From the NCBI RefSeq assembly GCF_001465795.2, contig NZ_CP013659.2:948501-1012500 (forward strand): a stretch of 64,000 nt of DNA, in the 5' to 3' direction. Positions within the stretch are counted from its first letter, which is position 1. Each line of letters opens with the position of its first letter. The notes beneath the pieces were generated by a model. The model saw only the letters and a program-made list of their open reading frames with translations, ran no database searches and was not told the origin of the DNA. This document shows positions 40,631-50,806 of this stretch, in pieces. The stretch is from Planococcus rifietoensis (GTDB lineage Bacteria > Bacillota > Bacilli > Bacillales_A > Planococcaceae). The position numbers and the translations under genes were made by a program.

Positions 40631-41900
40631 CGGTTTGATAAGAAGCAGCGAACTCGGCTGCGTTTTTTCCTGCGACGTGTCCGGTGACAAGGGCGGACGT
40701 GATATTATAGCCGCCGGTGTAGCCGTGGATGTCGAGGATCTCGCCGCAGAAGAACAAGCCGGGCTTTTTCTTCGAATGCATCGTCTTCGGCTCGATTTCC
40801 TTGATCGACACGCCGCCGCCTGTGACGAACGCTTTTTCGATCGGCTGCGTGCCGGAGACGGTCATCGTGAATGCCGTCATTTCAGCAGCGAGCGCACGGA
40901 CTTTATCGGATGGAAGTTCTGCACCGGTCAGCTGCGGGTCGATGCCTGCACGGTCTAATAGGAACAGTAGCCAGCGTTCTTGCGCCAGGCTTTTCCAAAC
41001 GTTTTTCAACGCTTTTTTTGGTTCGTCTTTCATTAGCTTGTTCAGCAGCTGGAACGCAGATTCTGCATTGTCATCCGGCATGGAGTTGATGCGGACGGTG
41101 ACCGCTTGGCCGCCGTTTTTCTTCATTTCCTTGACGACATATTGGCTGCAGCGCAGGATGGCAGGCCCGCTCAAGCCGAAATGGGTGAACAGCATATCCA
41201 TCTGGTGCGTGACGAGCGCTTTGCCTTTTTTATTGAGCACCGTGACGGCGACATCGCGCAGGGCAAGTCCTTGCAGGTCGCGTGATTTGATGAACGGTTC
41301 ATTCGACAACAAAGGAACTTCCGTCGGATAGAGGTCGGTGACAGTGTGTCCCGCTTTTTCTGCCCACGGGTAGCCGTCTCCGGTCGATCCGGTTTGCGGC
41401 ACCGCTTTTCCGCCGACCGCGACCACGACTGCGTGAGCTGAGAATTCTTCACCAGAATGCAGGCGGATGCCGGTCACTTTTTCGTCGTTCATCAATAAGC
41501 TTTTGACGGGGGAATCGAGTTTTCGCTCGACGCCGAGCCGGTCCATCTCGCCAAACATCGCATCCGCGACGTCTTGTGCGCGGTTTGACACAGGGAACAT
41601 GCGGCCGTGGTCTTCTTCTTTCAAGGCAACGCCAAGGTTTTCGAAGAACTGGATGATGTCCTCGTTATTGAATACCGAAAACGGGCTGTACATGAAGCGG
41701 CCATTTCCGGGAATGTGGCGGACGATTTCTTCCAAAGGCAGGCGGTTTGTCACATTGCAGCGGCCGCCGCCGGAGATGATCAATTTCTTGCCGAGCTTTT
41801 TGCCTTTTTCGACGAGCAGTACACGCTTGCCGTTCGATGCGGCAGCAATGGAGGCCATTAAGCCGGAAGGGCCTCCGCCGATGATGATGATGTCATACAT
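40614..41900 (-). CDS. ytfP: NAD(P)/FAD-dependent oxidoreductase YtfP (HI0933/BaiN family)
   Basis: This 428-residue flavoprotein has an N-terminal dinucleotide-binding motif [17 protein letters not shown], the GGGRCNVTN block near residue 48, and a C-terminal FAD motif [17 protein letters not shown]. Family members are flavoproteins of poorly known function; some reduce bile-acid intermediates. Start ATG 41900 ([10 protein letters not shown]) aligns with the family; a GTG 15 bp earlier is the only longer option. Upstream and divergent is murJ. Confidence 0.9.
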   Translation of the reverse strand: MYDIIIIGGGPSGLMASIAAASNGKRVLLVEKGKKLGKKLIISGGGRCNVTNRLPLEEIVRHIPGNGRFMYSPFSVFNNEDIIQFFENLGVALKEEDHGRMFPVSNRAQDVADAMFGEMDRLGVERKLDSPVKSLLMNDEKVTGIRLHSGEEFSAHAVVVAVGGKAVPQTGSTGDGYPWAEKAGHTVTDLYPTEVPLLSNEPFIKSRDLQGLALRDVAVTVLNKKGKALVTHQMDMLFTHFGLSGPAILRCSQYVVKEMKKNGGQAVTVRINSMPDDNAESAFQLLNKLMKDEPKKALKNVWKSLAQERWLLFLLDRAGIDPQLTGAELPSDKVRALAAEMTAFTMTVSGTQPIEKAFVTGGGVSIKEIEPKTMHSKKKPGLFFCGEILDIHGYTGGYNITSALVTGHVAGKNAAEFAASYQTESPIA

Positions 41901-41956
41901 ATAATAAAAACTCACTTTCGTTTTTCTTTTCAGTATACACGATGAGGCAAAACACG

Positions 41957-41985
41957 TTGAGTAATTTTGTCTATAGGTGTAAACT
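41957..41985 (+). promoter_or_regulatory. Candidate murJ promoter
   Basis: TTGAGT (41957-41962), a 17-nt spacer and TAAACT (41980-41985) lie about 50 bp before the start codon. Confidence 0.4.
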
Positions 41986-42031
41986 ATCGTGTAGATTGCT
42001 TTTTATTTTGAACAAAGTCAGGGAGTGCAAA

Positions 42032-43636
42032 ATGTCCTCATTAATTAAAGGTACCGCCATTTTAACTTTAGGTTTATTTCTGTCGAAAGTGCTCGGCGTC
42101 ATCTACATCATCCCGTTCTACAGTATGGTGGGAGCAGATAATATCGGACTTTACCAGTATGCATACATACCGTATAACTTGATGCTTGCACTGGCGATAT
42201 CCGGTGCGCCGATCGCGTTTTCCAAGTTCACGGCTAAATACAATTCACTCGGTGATTACGAAACCGGGAGGCGATTATTGCGTTCAGGTTTGCTGACAAT
42301 GATGGTCACGGGCATCGTGTCGTTCTTGGCGCTTTATGTGCTGGCTGAACCGCTCGCACGGATTACTATTTCAGAAGATGAGATCCTCTACTCGGTAGAT
42401 GATATCGCGGACGCCATCCGTTGGGTCAGCTTTGCCTTGATCGTCGTGCCGTTCATGAGTCTTTGGCGCGGCTTTTTCCAAGGCTATAATTATATGATGC
42501 CAACCGCCGTGTCGCAATTGGTCGAACAGATTGTCCGCATCATCTTCCTGCTCGGCGGCGCGTTCGCTGTCATTTATCTTTTTGATGGCACGCCGAAGAC
42601 CGCCATCCAGTTCGCCGTTTTGTCGGCTGCAGTCGGGGCGCTTGGCGGGCTTGTCACTTTGTATTATTTCTGGCGCAAAAAGAAGCCGGAATACAATCAT
42701 TTACTCGCCACATCCGTTGAATCCTATGATGTGCGTTTGCGGGATATGTACCGGGAAATCCTATTATATGCCGTGCCGGTCATTTTCCTTGGGATCGCCA
42801 ACCCGTTGTTCCAATTTGTCGATTTGATGACTTTCAATCGGGCGATGGCAGCAGGGAATCACATCATGGAGACAGACCTTCTCGGAATCTTGAATTTGAC
42901 TGCCCATAAGCTGGTCATGATCCCAGTTATGCTCGCGACAGGCTTCTCGATGGCGCTCATCCCGCTTATCACGAAGCATTTCACGCGCAACGAACACTTG
43001 CAAGTAACCAAAACATTGGACCAGTCGTTCCAGTTGATCTTGTTTTTGACCTTGCCAGCAGTGATCGGCATGACGATGCTGTCAGATGAGCTTTATCACG
43101 TCTTTTATCAAGTAAGTGATATTGGTTCTGAGATTTTGTCGCATTATTTGCCAGTCGCGATCTTGTTTGCTGCATTCCCTGTGACAGCTTCTATCTTGCA
43201 AGGGATCAACAAACAAAAATGGATCATCATCAACTTACTGATCGGTCTCGGGCTTAAAGCCTTGCTGAATACGCCGTTGATTATTTTATTCGAGACGGAC
43301 GGTGCGATTGCTGCAACGATCATCGGTTATGTCGTCGCGATCACGATGAACATGATCGTCATTTCGAAGGCGATGAATTACCGCTCGAAAATGGTATTCC
43401 GCCGCATTTTGCTTATTCTCATCTTGAATGCCGTCATGGCGTTCGCGGTGTATTTTGCAATGAATGGCCTCGATTACATTATTGGCATGGATAATAAATT
43501 CTTGTCGATGATCCGCATCATCTTGATCGGTGGGGTCGGCGCTATTGTTTACGGATACCTCAGCTTGAAGACAGGGCTTGCCCAGAAGCTGCTCGGCGCG
43601 AGAATTACGCGCATTACAAGACGCTTCGGCTTCTAG
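42032..43636 (+). CDS. murJ: MurJ-type lipid II flippase / polysaccharide biosynthesis protein (YtgP)
   Basis: The 534-residue protein has about 14 hydrophobic helices of the MOP superfamily. It starts with SSLIKGTAILTLGLFLSKVLGVIYIIPFY, typical of YtgP. B. subtilis YtgP (MurJ) flips lipid II across the membrane for peptidoglycan synthesis. Start ATG 42032 follows gggag; a longer in-frame start at 41942 would add 30 non-hydrophobic residues and has no site. The pseudouridine synthase gene follows after 11 bp. Confidence 0.9.
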   Translation: MSSLIKGTAILTLGLFLSKVLGVIYIIPFYSMVGADNIGLYQYAYIPYNLMLALAISGAPIAFSKFTAKYNSLGDYETGRRLLRSGLLTMMVTGIVSFLALYVLAEPLARITISEDEILYSVDDIADAIRWVSFALIVVPFMSLWRGFFQGYNYMMPTAVSQLVEQIVRIIFLLGGAFAVIYLFDGTPKTAIQFAVLSAAVGALGGLVTLYYFWRKKKPEYNHLLATSVESYDVRLRDMYREILLYAVPVIFLGIANPLFQFVDLMTFNRAMAAGNHIMETDLLGILNLTAHKLVMIPVMLATGFSMALIPLITKHFTRNEHLQVTKTLDQSFQLILFLTLPAVIGMTMLSDELYHVFYQVSDIGSEILSHYLPVAILFAAFPVTASILQGINKQKWIIINLLIGLGLKALLNTPLIILFETDGAIAATIIGYVVAITMNMIVISKAMNYRSKMVFRRILLILILNAVMAFAVYFAMNGLDYIIGMDNKFLSMIRIILIGGVGAIVYGYLSLKTGLAQKLLGARITRITRRFGF

Positions 43637-43647
43637 GAGGAAATGTT

Positions 43648-44361
43648 ATGAGAATCGATAAATTATTGTCGAATTCAGGATTCGGCTCAAGAAAAGAAGT
43701 GAAAATCTTACTGAGATCGAAAGCGGTGGAAGTGAACGGCGAAACGGTACGTGACCCGAAATTTCATGTCGATGAGAAAATAGATGAAATCTCGGTCGCC
43801 GGTGAACCGGTCGTCTACCGGGAGTTTATCTACTTGATGATGAACAAACCGCAAGGCGTCATTTCAGCGACAGAAGACCGCTTCGATGAAACCGTCATTG
43901 ATTTGCTGACAGAAGATGAGCAGCGCTTCGAGCCGTTTCCGGTCGGGCGCCTCGATAAGGATACGGAAGGGCTGCTGCTGATCACAAACGATGGCAAATT
44001 GGCCCACGAGCTATTGTCGCCGAAAAAGCATGTCGATAAAACCTATTATGCGAGAATCGACAGCCCCGTAACGGATGAAGACATAGAAGCATTCAAACAA
44101 GGCGTCGTACTTGATGACGGCTATGAGACAAAGCCTGCACAGCTGCACATTTTACGCAGCGGGGAAGAATCCGAAATCGAATTGACCATTACGGAAGGGA
44201 AATTCCACCAGGTCAAGCGCATGTTCGAAAGCGTGAACAAGCAAGTGGTATTTTTAAAGCGTTTGTCGATGGGGCCGCTCCCACTGGATGATACGCTCGA
44301 GCTTGGGGAATACCGGGAATTGACGGAAGATGAATTAACTAAATTAAAGCAAAGAAAATGA
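43648..44361 (+). CDS. ytzG: RsuA-family 16S rRNA pseudouridine synthase (YtzG)
   Basis: The 237-residue protein has an N-terminal S4 RNA-binding domain (MRIDKLLSNSGFGSRKEVK, residues 1-60) and the RsuA catalytic domain with aspartate in PVGRLDKDTEGLLL (about residue 102). It probably isomerises one uridine in 16S rRNA, as RsuA does at position 516 in E. coli. The start follows ctaggagg, and the gene is 11 bp after murJ, so both are likely one transcript. It ends at a bidirectional terminator. Confidence 0.9.
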   Translation: MRIDKLLSNSGFGSRKEVKILLRSKAVEVNGETVRDPKFHVDEKIDEISVAGEPVVYREFIYLMMNKPQGVISATEDRFDETVIDLLTEDEQRFEPFPVGRLDKDTEGLLLITNDGKLAHELLSPKKHVDKTYYARIDSPVTDEDIEAFKQGVVLDDGYETKPAQLHILRSGEESEIELTITEGKFHQVKRMFESVNKQVVFLKRLSMGPLPLDDTLELGEYRELTEDELTKLKQRK

Positions 44362-44385
44362 CCGCCTAGTAGGCGGTCATTTCTT
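44355..44385 (+). terminator. Bidirectional terminator between ytzG and ytzE
   Basis: The stem aaaatgaccgcct / aggcggtcattt with loop agt lies between convergent genes. Confidence 0.88.
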
Positions 44386-44391
44386 TGTTTT

Positions 44392-44613
44392 TCAGGACGT
44401 CATTTTGACTTTTTTCTCCGTCGTTGTCCATTTGCCCCGAACTGGGCTTTTGATCAGTTCGTTAAAGGCCAACACATTCAAATCTCTTTGAATGGTGCGA
44501 GGAGTGATGCCGAATTCATCGACCAGATCCTGTGTGGTCACAGTCCCGTTCTCGAGAATGTACTTGTACATGTCTTTGATTCGAATGAGCATGCGGTCAG
44601 TTGTGGGTTTCAT
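44392..44613 (-). CDS. ytzE: Small DeoR-type HTH regulator (YtzE)
   Basis: This 73-residue protein is only a DeoR-type winged helix-turn-helix (YKYILENGTVTTQDLVDEF, ITPRTIQRDLNVL) without a sensor domain. It matches Bacillus YtzE in size and position. Its targets are unknown. The start ATG 44613 is preceded by aaggagtgg. Confidence 0.85.
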   Translation of the reverse strand: MKPTTDRMLIRIKDMYKYILENGTVTTQDLVDEFGITPRTIQRDLNVLAFNELIKSPVRGKWTTTEKKVKMTS

Positions 44614-44916
44614 AAGTTAAGAACCACTCCTTCATCTTTAATACCAATGGCAAAGACTAGCGGACGCGTGAGTGTGGTGTATACAGCGATTAAGGAATAA
44701 TAGCGGTAGACAGCTCCTTTTTATAGAAAATCCGTCAATTTGACTTGTCTGACAATTTGATTATATCGGAAAAACGTCTCAGATTCCATGATTTCGGGTT
44801 TTCTTTACTGGAACTTAATATGAGTGAAATAGAAAATATCTGCAGAAAATAACCGGCTGTTCTTTAAATTATTTGAAAAAGGTGTACAATAGCCATAACA
44901 AAAAGGAGTGTGAGGC
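44614..44916. other. Intergenic region between divergent ytzE and pepV
   Basis: No gene is seen in these 303 bp. On the plus strand TTGACT (44740-44745), 16 nt and TATATC form a possible promoter, and TACAAT at 44885-44890 may be a nearer -10 for pepV. No riboswitch or terminator was recognised. Confidence 0.4.
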
Positions 44917-46284
44917 ATGGATTGGCAGCAGGAAGCAGAGCGGCGTAAAGAAGAATTGCTCAGTGAATTGCAAGAGTTGATCGCAATTCCGAGCGTATTA
45001 AGCGAAGACGGAAATCCCGACGCTCCTTATGGAAAAGAAGTTCGGCAAGCGCTGGATTGGTTTTTGGAAAAAGGAGAGCGTGCAGGGTTTAAGGCGAAAA
45101 ATATCGCCAATGTTGCAGGGCATTTGGAGACAGGCGAAGGGCAGGAACTTCTCGGAATTCTCGGCCACGTCGATGTCGTTCCAGCCGGAGACGGGTGGAC
45201 AAAAGAGCCGTTCGGCGGCGAGATCGCCGACGGGAAATTGTTCGGGCGCGGAGCCATCGATGATAAAGGCCCGACAATCGCTGCATGGATGGCGCTGAAA
45301 ATGGTCAAGGATTCAGGATTCGAGTTCAAGCGCAGAGTCAGGTTGATCATCGGCACTGATGAGGAAAGCGGCTTCCGCTGCGTGGAGCGTTATTTCCAGA
45401 CAGAAGAAATGCCAGATATCGGATTTGCGCCGGATGCGGATTTTCCGATCATCAATGCAGAGAAGGGCATCGCGGACATCAAGTACACGCTTAGTGCTGC
45501 AGAAACCGGCGAATTGCTGGAATTCACTTCAGGGGAACGGACCAATATGGTGCCTGACCGTGCGGTGGCAAAGTTAGCACTGGCTAGCGGCGAAATCGAT
45601 GTGGCTTTCCGGGAATTTTGCAAAAAGGAAAAGGTGGCAGGCGATTGTACGCCGAATGCTGAAGGGACTGTGTTGACCGTATACGGCAAATCGGCCCATG
45701 CCATGGAACCCGATGCAGGTGTCAATGCCGGCATTGTGCTCGCGAAATTTTTGCAGGATAAAGTTACAGGAGACGGTGCACAATTCGTCCGCTTTATCGC
45801 CCATTATTTCAGCGGCGATTCCAGGGGGCAAAAGCTCGGGCTCTCGTATTCGGATGACGCGTCCGGCGACACGACATTCAATGCCGGAATCATGCGCTAT
45901 AAAGCAGAAGAGCGTGCTGATGTGCGCGTCAGCATGCGTTATTCGGTCAGCTGTCCATTTGATGATATGATGGCAGCTCATCAAATAAATGGAGTGGAAG
46001 AGGAGGTCGTATCCAATTCCAAGCCGCATCACGTCGATGCAGCGGATCCATTTATTCAAACACTGCAGCAGGCTTACGAGAAACAGACCGGCGAACCGGC
46101 AGACTTGCTTGCGATCGGTGGCGGCACTTATGCACGCGTTCTCGATAAAGGCGTCGCTTTCGGGATGTTGTTTCCGGGAGAACCCGATGTTGCGCATCAA
46201 GCCGATGAATTCGTCGATATCGACAATTTGGTAAAAGCAACAGCGATATATGCAGAAGCCATTTATCAATTGGCTTGCAAATAA
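44917..46284 (+). CDS. pepV: Dipeptidase PepV (M20 metallopeptidase)
   Basis: The 455-residue zinc peptidase of the M20 family cleaves dipeptides. Metal and catalytic residues are visible in LGHVDVVPAGDGW, GRGAIDDKGP and GTDEESGF, with a C-terminal GGGTYAR and the final H in DVAHQADEF. The start ATG follows aaaggagtg. It is 22 bp upstream of dat, so the two probably share a transcript, as in Bacillus. Confidence 0.93.
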   Translation: MDWQQEAERRKEELLSELQELIAIPSVLSEDGNPDAPYGKEVRQALDWFLEKGERAGFKAKNIANVAGHLETGEGQELLGILGHVDVVPAGDGWTKEPFGGEIADGKLFGRGAIDDKGPTIAAWMALKMVKDSGFEFKRRVRLIIGTDEESGFRCVERYFQTEEMPDIGFAPDADFPIINAEKGIADIKYTLSAAETGELLEFTSGERTNMVPDRAVAKLALASGEIDVAFREFCKKEKVAGDCTPNAEGTVLTVYGKSAHAMEPDAGVNAGIVLAKFLQDKVTGDGAQFVRFIAHYFSGDSRGQKLGLSYSDDASGDTTFNAGIMRYKAEERADVRVSMRYSVSCPFDDMMAAHQINGVEEEVVSNSKPHHVDAADPFIQTLQQAYEKQTGEPADLLAIGGGTYARVLDKGVAFGMLFPGEPDVAHQADEFVDIDNLVKATAIYAEAIYQLACK

Positions 46285-46306
46285 TTACAGGAAAGAAGGA
46301 ATGGCA

Positions 46307-47155
46307 ATGGAATGGATTTTGTCCAATGGCGAGATTGTAAAAGAACAGGATTTGGAGATTTCAAAAGAAGACCGTGGGTATCAGTTCGGTGACGGCATTT
46401 ATGAAGTTATCCGCGTGTACGAAGGGGATTTGTTCACCGCAACGGAACACATCGACCGCTTCTATGCCAGTGCAGAGAAAATCCGCATCACGGTTCCTTA
46501 CACAAAAGATGTTTTCCACAAGATGCTTTATGATTTGGTCGAATTGAATCAAATCGACAACGGACAAGTGTATGTCCAAATTACACGCGGAGCGGCTCCA
46601 CGAAATCATCAATTCCCCGAAAATGCTGAACCGGTTGTGGTCGGTTACACAAAATCGGTCGAGCGCCCTGTGAAATTTTTAGGAAACGGCGTGAAGGCAC
46701 TTTTCGTTGAAGATGTGCGTTGGTTGCGCTGTGACATCAAGAGCTTGAACTTGCTCGGCAATGTGATGGCGAAACAGCAGGCTTATGAAGAAGGTTATTT
46801 CGAAGCGATCCTTCACCGCGGCGATACGGTGACGGAAGGTTCGTCATCAAATATGTACGGCATCAAAGACGGAGTTCTTTACACACACCCAGCGACCAAC
46901 TTGATCTTGAACGGCATTACGAGACGCGTCATTTTCGAGCTGTGTAACGAGCTGGGCATCGAGGTGGCGGAAACGGCGTTCACGAAGCAGCAGGCGCTTG
47001 AGATGGATGAATTCTTCATGTCTTCAACAACTTCCGAAGTCATGCCGGTCATTGAGATTTCCGGACAGAAAATTGCGGATGGCTCGCCTGGCGAATTGAC
47101 GCGCAAACTCCAAAAGGCTTTCGAAGCGCGGATTAAATTGGGCGTTATTTCCTGA
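46307..47155 (+). CDS. dat: D-alanine aminotransferase
   Basis: Dat makes D-glutamate and D-alanine for peptidoglycan. This PLP fold-IV enzyme of 282 residues has EDRGYQFGDGIYEV near the start and the PLP lysine K145 in CDIKSLNLL. TEGSSSNM and STTSEVMPV complete the cofactor pocket. Start ATG 46307 is 6 nt after agaagga, while ATG 46301 directly abuts it. It follows pepV and ends at a terminator. Confidence 0.94.
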   Translation: MEWILSNGEIVKEQDLEISKEDRGYQFGDGIYEVIRVYEGDLFTATEHIDRFYASAEKIRITVPYTKDVFHKMLYDLVELNQIDNGQVYVQITRGAAPRNHQFPENAEPVVVGYTKSVERPVKFLGNGVKALFVEDVRWLRCDIKSLNLLGNVMAKQQAYEEGYFEAILHRGDTVTEGSSSNMYGIKDGVLYTHPATNLILNGITRRVIFELCNELGIEVAETAFTKQQALEMDEFFMSSTTSEVMPVIEISGQKIADGSPGELTRKLQKAFEARIKLGVIS

Positions 47156-47179
47156 TTCCTGCACTTATTATGCAATCCC

Positions 47180-47209
47180 GGGACCAGCGAAGAGCTGGTC
47201 CTTTTTTTG
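47180..47209 (+). terminator. Terminator of dat
   Basis: The stem ggaccagc / gctggtcc with loop gaaga is followed by seven T. Confidence 0.85.
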
Positions 47210-47243
47210 TTCCCGTCAGTTATAATGAATAGAGGTGATGACC

Positions 47244-47780
47244 ATGAGCACGCATTATTTTATTGGAATCCGGATTCCCGGGCAAGCAGCTGAAAAAATC
47301 GGGCACGCGAGAGATTCGTGGGAGCTGACTACCCATAAACGTTTAACGCCTCCTGCGGATATGCATATTACTTTGATTTTCATTGGCGAAGACCGCTTTG
47401 GTGAATTGGGGGAGATTGCTGAACGGCTCGGGCAAATCGATCAAGTGCCGTTTCGCTTGCAGGTCGCAGGCGTGAAGACATTCGGTAATCCCGAAACACC
47501 GCGCATCGTCTATGCTGCACTTTCTGACAACCCTGAGTTGATGGCACTTCAACAGGCTGTAGAGCAACAGCTGGATCCATTGCAGCTTGCTACTGACCCA
47601 AAACCGTTTGTCCCGCACATTACGCTTGCCAGCCGCTGGAAAGGCGGAAGCTTGCCGGAAAACTGGCAGCTGGAAGAGCTGGAATTTGCGGTCGATTCGT
47701 TCTCTCTATTTGAGATTCATCCGCGGGAAACCCCACGATACAAAGAAATTCAAACTTATCCATTGAAAGGCGGCGCTTAA
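47244..47780 (+). CDS. thpR: RNA 2',3'-cyclic phosphodiesterase ThpR
   Basis: The 178-residue 2H phosphoesterase has the two catalytic HxTx motifs, HITL at 41-44 and HITL at 125-128. ThpR opens 2',3'-cyclic phosphates on RNA ends. In Bacillus the orthologue is YtlP. Start ATG 47244 is 6 nt after agaggtg; GTG 47235 and ATG 47238 overlap that site. A TATAAT at 47221-47226 may be its -10. ytlR follows after 17 bp. Confidence 0.9.
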   Translation: MSTHYFIGIRIPGQAAEKIGHARDSWELTTHKRLTPPADMHITLIFIGEDRFGELGEIAERLGQIDQVPFRLQVAGVKTFGNPETPRIVYAALSDNPELMALQQAVEQQLDPLQLATDPKPFVPHITLASRWKGGSLPENWQLEELEFAVDSFSLFEIHPRETPRYKEIQTYPLKGGA

Positions 47781-47797
47781 GCGCCAGGGAAACTACT

Positions 47798-48709
47798 ATG
47801 GAGATTGTCTTTATCATTAATCCAACAGCTGGCAACGGGGCAGCAATTAGGAAATGGCGTAAGTTTTCCGAAACCATCGATTTTCCTTTCGAGCAATTCA
47901 TCACCCGCTCTCCAGGACATGCCTTTCAAATAGTTGAACAATTGAAAGCAAGAACACGGAAAATCTTGGTGATCGGCTTCGGTGGAGATGGGACGATGCG
48001 TGAGATTGCTGCAGCTGCGGCGGGGGCTGAACTTTTATTCATCGCGTCGGTTCCAGCCGGGTCGGGCAATGATTTCGCGCGCAGCTTCAGTTGTTTTTCC
48101 TCTACACAGGAAATTAGCCGTTTTTTGGCAAACCCTAAAGGATTGCTGACCGATATCGGGCAAGTGGGCGTTCAACCGGAGCAGCTATTTGCTAGCAGTT
48201 CGGGAATCGGCTTTGACGCAGCTGTCGCGCATGCTGTCAATCGTTCGCGGACGAAGCTATGGCTCAATAAGTTCGGCCTCGGCAAATTGGCGTATTTGGT
48301 TTTTGTCGTCATGACCTTATTTGCGTTTAAGAAATTCGGTCTCACGATCGAATCGTCCGGAACAGTGTATCATTACGAGGATGTGTGGCTTGCTACTGTC
48401 AGCAATCAGCCGTATTTTGGCGGCGGCATGAAAATTTCGCCCCACTCGTCAGTGTATGATGGCCAGCTCGAATTGACGGTCGTCCACCGCCTGCCGAGAT
48501 TGAAACTACTGGCCGTTTTTGGTACGGTATTTAGCGGAAGCCATACGAAATTTCCGGAAGTCGTGCAGTTCAGCGGCAAGCATTTTTTGATCACTGTTGA
48601 TCGCCCAGTCCCGCATCATGTGGACGGGGACGATGCAGGAATGGCAGATGCGCAAGAACCACTCGAGTTTTATGTTTCAGCGACACAATGGCAACAAGCA
48701 AAATTATAA
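47798..48709 (+). CDS. ytlR: Diacylglycerol/lipid kinase family protein (YtlR)
   Basis: This 303-residue protein has the DAGK catalytic fold: INPTAGNG at the N terminus, the nucleotide motif GFGGDGTMREI, and VPAGSGNDFARS. It resembles YtlR rather than DgkB. The lipid substrate is unknown. It is in line with thpR and trmB, with gaps of 17 and 21 bp, suggesting one operon. Confidence 0.87.
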   Translation: MEIVFIINPTAGNGAAIRKWRKFSETIDFPFEQFITRSPGHAFQIVEQLKARTRKILVIGFGGDGTMREIAAAAAGAELLFIASVPAGSGNDFARSFSCFSSTQEISRFLANPKGLLTDIGQVGVQPEQLFASSSGIGFDAAVAHAVNRSRTKLWLNKFGLGKLAYLVFVVMTLFAFKKFGLTIESSGTVYHYEDVWLATVSNQPYFGGGMKISPHSSVYDGQLELTVVHRLPRLKLLAVFGTVFSGSHTKFPEVVQFSGKHFLITVDRPVPHHVDGDDAGMADAQEPLEFYVSATQWQQAKL

Positions 48710-48730
48710 TCAGAAAGAGGATGTCTATAC

Positions 48731-49378
48731 ATGAGAGCAAGATATAAACCATGGGCGGCAGAGTTGATCGAAGCCCATCCGGAGATTGTCATTCCCAATC
48801 CGGAAGCGTTAAAAGGCAAATGGCACGAAGAGTTTGGCAATGACCGCCCGATCCACATCGAGGCAGGAAGCGGGAAAGGCCGCTTCATTACAGGCATGGC
48901 TCAAGCCAATCCGGACATCAATTACATTGGAATTGAATTATTTGAAAGCGTGATTGTGACGGCGCTTCAAGGGGCTTTAGAGCCAGAAGGCGGCATCCCG
49001 AACTTGCGTCTCTTGCAAGTGAATGCACAAGAGCTTGAAACGTTCTTCGAAGCAAACGAGATCGATCGCGTCTACTTGAACTTTTCGGATCCTTGGCCAA
49101 AGACGCGACACGCGAAACGTCGTTTAACGCATGAGAGTTTCCTGAGATTGTATGAGCGTGTGTTGCCTGAAGGAGGCGAAATTCATTTCAAGACCGATAA
49201 CCGCGGGCTTTTTGAATATTCGCTCACGAGTATTTCCGAATATGGTATGTTATTGAAGGATGTATCGCTGGATCTTCACGCCAACGAGCCGGAATGGAAC
49301 ATCATGACGGAATATGAAGAGAAGTTTTTGAAAAAAGGGCAGCCGATCTACCGGCTGGAGGCGAAATTCCAAGCGTAA
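48731..49378 (+). CDS. trmB: tRNA (guanosine(46)-N7)-methyltransferase TrmB
   Basis: TrmB methylates N7 of G46 in the tRNA variable loop. The 215-residue protein has [13 protein letters not shown] (SAM motif I), the family's [16 protein letters not shown] block and [11 protein letters not shown]. Start ATG 48731 follows agaaagagg. It is third in the thpR-ytlR-trmB line. Confidence 0.95.
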   Translation: MRARYKPWAAELIEAHPEIVIPNPEALKGKWHEEFGNDRPIHIEAGSGKGRFITGMAQANPDINYIGIELFESVIVTALQGALEPEGGIPNLRLLQVNAQELETFFEANEIDRVYLNFSDPWPKTRHAKRRLTHESFLRLYERVLPEGGEIHFKTDNRGLFEYSLTSISEYGMLLKDVSLDLHANEPEWNIMTEYEEKFLKKGQPIYRLEAKFQA

Positions 49379-49403
49379 TATCAACTCATAAGGGGGAGTT
49401 TGT

Positions 49404-50261
49404 ATGCAGAAATTTCAATTTCACGACATGTTGCTAACTTGGCTTGATGGAGGGACGACTTGGCTTGATGGCGGCACGATGTTCGGCGTGGTCCCGAAAG
49501 TGGTGTGGTCGAAACGCTATCCTGCAAATGGGCAGAATCAGATCGAATTGCCGACGCACCCGATGTTGGTCCAGTTCGATGGCCATAATATCCTTGTCGA
49601 CAGCGGACTCGGCAATGGCAAATTGACCGATCGCCAAAAGCGCAATCTGGGCGTTTCCTCGGAATCGCGTGTGGAAGAGGAGCTAGAAGAGCTAGGCTTA
49701 TCTGCAGAAGATATTGACACAGTGTTGATGACGCATCTTCATGGCGATCACGCGGCCGGCCTGACGAAAAAACAAGGTGAGGGATACGTGTCTGCGTTCC
49801 CAAACGCAAAAATTTACGTATCGGCTGTGGAATGGGAAGAAATGCAAAACCCGAACATCCGCTCACGTAATACGTATTGGAAAGAAAATTGGGAACCGAT
49901 CACTGGACAGGTCGAAACCTTTACCGACAAAGTGACCGTATTCGATGCGATCACCATGATACACACCGGCGGCCATTCAAACGGCCATAGCGTCATCAAG
50001 TTCGAACAGAACGGGGAGACGATTCTCCATATGGGCGACATCATGCCGACCCATGCACATCAAAATCCGCTGTGGGTATTGGCATTTGACGATTATCCGA
50101 TGGACTCAATTTATGCAAAAGACAAATTGATGAAAGAAGCGCTGCCGGGCCATTTCTATTTCAGCTTCTACCACGATGCTTTTTATCGCCTCATCAAATG
50201 GAACGAGGACGGAAAAGAAGTGGTCGACGCGCTTGAACGCAAAGAAAAAGTGTTTGAATAA
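49404..50261 (+). CDS. ytnP: YtnP-like MBL-fold hydrolase (quorum-quenching lactonase family)
   Basis: The 285-residue metallo-beta-lactamase-fold protein has the zinc motif HLHGDH (111-116), VDSGLGNG, and the later [10 protein letters not shown] and [12 protein letters not shown]. In B. subtilis YtnP degrades signalling lactones and affects Streptomyces development. The stretch [17 protein letters not shown] holds a tandem heptapeptide. It follows trmB after 25 bp and ends at a bidirectional terminator. Confidence 0.88.
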   Translation: MQKFQFHDMLLTWLDGGTTWLDGGTMFGVVPKVVWSKRYPANGQNQIELPTHPMLVQFDGHNILVDSGLGNGKLTDRQKRNLGVSSESRVEEELEELGLSAEDIDTVLMTHLHGDHAAGLTKKQGEGYVSAFPNAKIYVSAVEWEEMQNPNIRSRNTYWKENWEPITGQVETFTDKVTVFDAITMIHTGGHSNGHSVIKFEQNGETILHMGDIMPTHAHQNPLWVLAFDDYPMDSIYAKDKLMKEALPGHFYFSFYHDAFYRLIKWNEDGKEVVDALERKEKVFE

Positions 50262-50270
50262 AAAGAAGGC

Positions 50271-50303
50271 AAAACGCCCTGCGGATATACCGCAGGGCGT
50301 TTT
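50271..50303 (+). terminator. Bidirectional terminator between ytnP and ytzB
   Basis: The perfect stem aaaacgccctgcgg / ccgcagggcgtttt lies between convergent genes. Confidence 0.9.
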
Positions 50304-50315
50304 AACGTAGGTCTT

Positions 50316-50630
50316 CTATGATTTGGTGACTTCCAGGACAGCTCCGGTGTAAGCATCGGCCAGAAACTCGTATTGCTCGAGTTCATCGTCGCGATGCCGC
50401 GTGATGCCGCCTTTATACACTTCGGTTTTGACTGCATGCTGGTTGTAAGGTTCGGTTTTCATAAAGATCCACGAACCGTCGATCGGGCCTTCCTCTTTGA
50501 AAGACTGTTTGACCTTCTTCAACACATCGTCGGCCGGGTAGAGCGTTTGTTTGTTTTCGTAAACTTCCTTTGCGATATAAGCTGCGGCAGCACCGGCAGC
50601 AAATCCAATGAGCAAATCACGATTTTTCAT
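50316..50630 (-). CDS. ytzB: Small PepSY-domain membrane-anchored protein (YtzB-like)
   Basis: This 104-residue protein has a short N-terminal hydrophobic segment (LLIGFAAGAAAAYIA) and then a PepSY-like domain ending FLADAYTGAVLEV. PepSY domains often inhibit or chaperone extracytoplasmic peptidases. Size and position fit Bacillus YtzB. The start is preceded by aaaggaggggt. It is divergent from ytoP. Confidence 0.82.
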   Translation of the reverse strand: MKNRDLLIGFAAGAAAAYIAKEVYENKQTLYPADDVLKKVKQSFKEEGPIDGSWIFMKTEPYNQHAVKTEVYKGGITRHRDDELEQYEFLADAYTGAVLEVTKS

Positions 50631-50806
50631 GAAAACCCCTCCTTTGCATTCTGGCTAAATTGTACCATAAAGCGGAAAAATGCACGTAACGAACTGCAAG
50701 CACTCAAAATATTTCGTCAATCGAACTACCTGAACTGGCATTCACAAGGAAAAAGCTCTAAACTGATAAAGGATGCACATACATATCTTATCAAGGGGGA
50801 ATTCAT

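Noticed and set aside
49436..49480. A 21-bp direct repeat in ytnP encoding TWLDGGT twice looked like a recent duplication.
   Set aside because: Bacillus YtnP has the same length at this place (LTWLNGGVTHMDGGAMF), so nothing was inserted; the two halves only became more alike.
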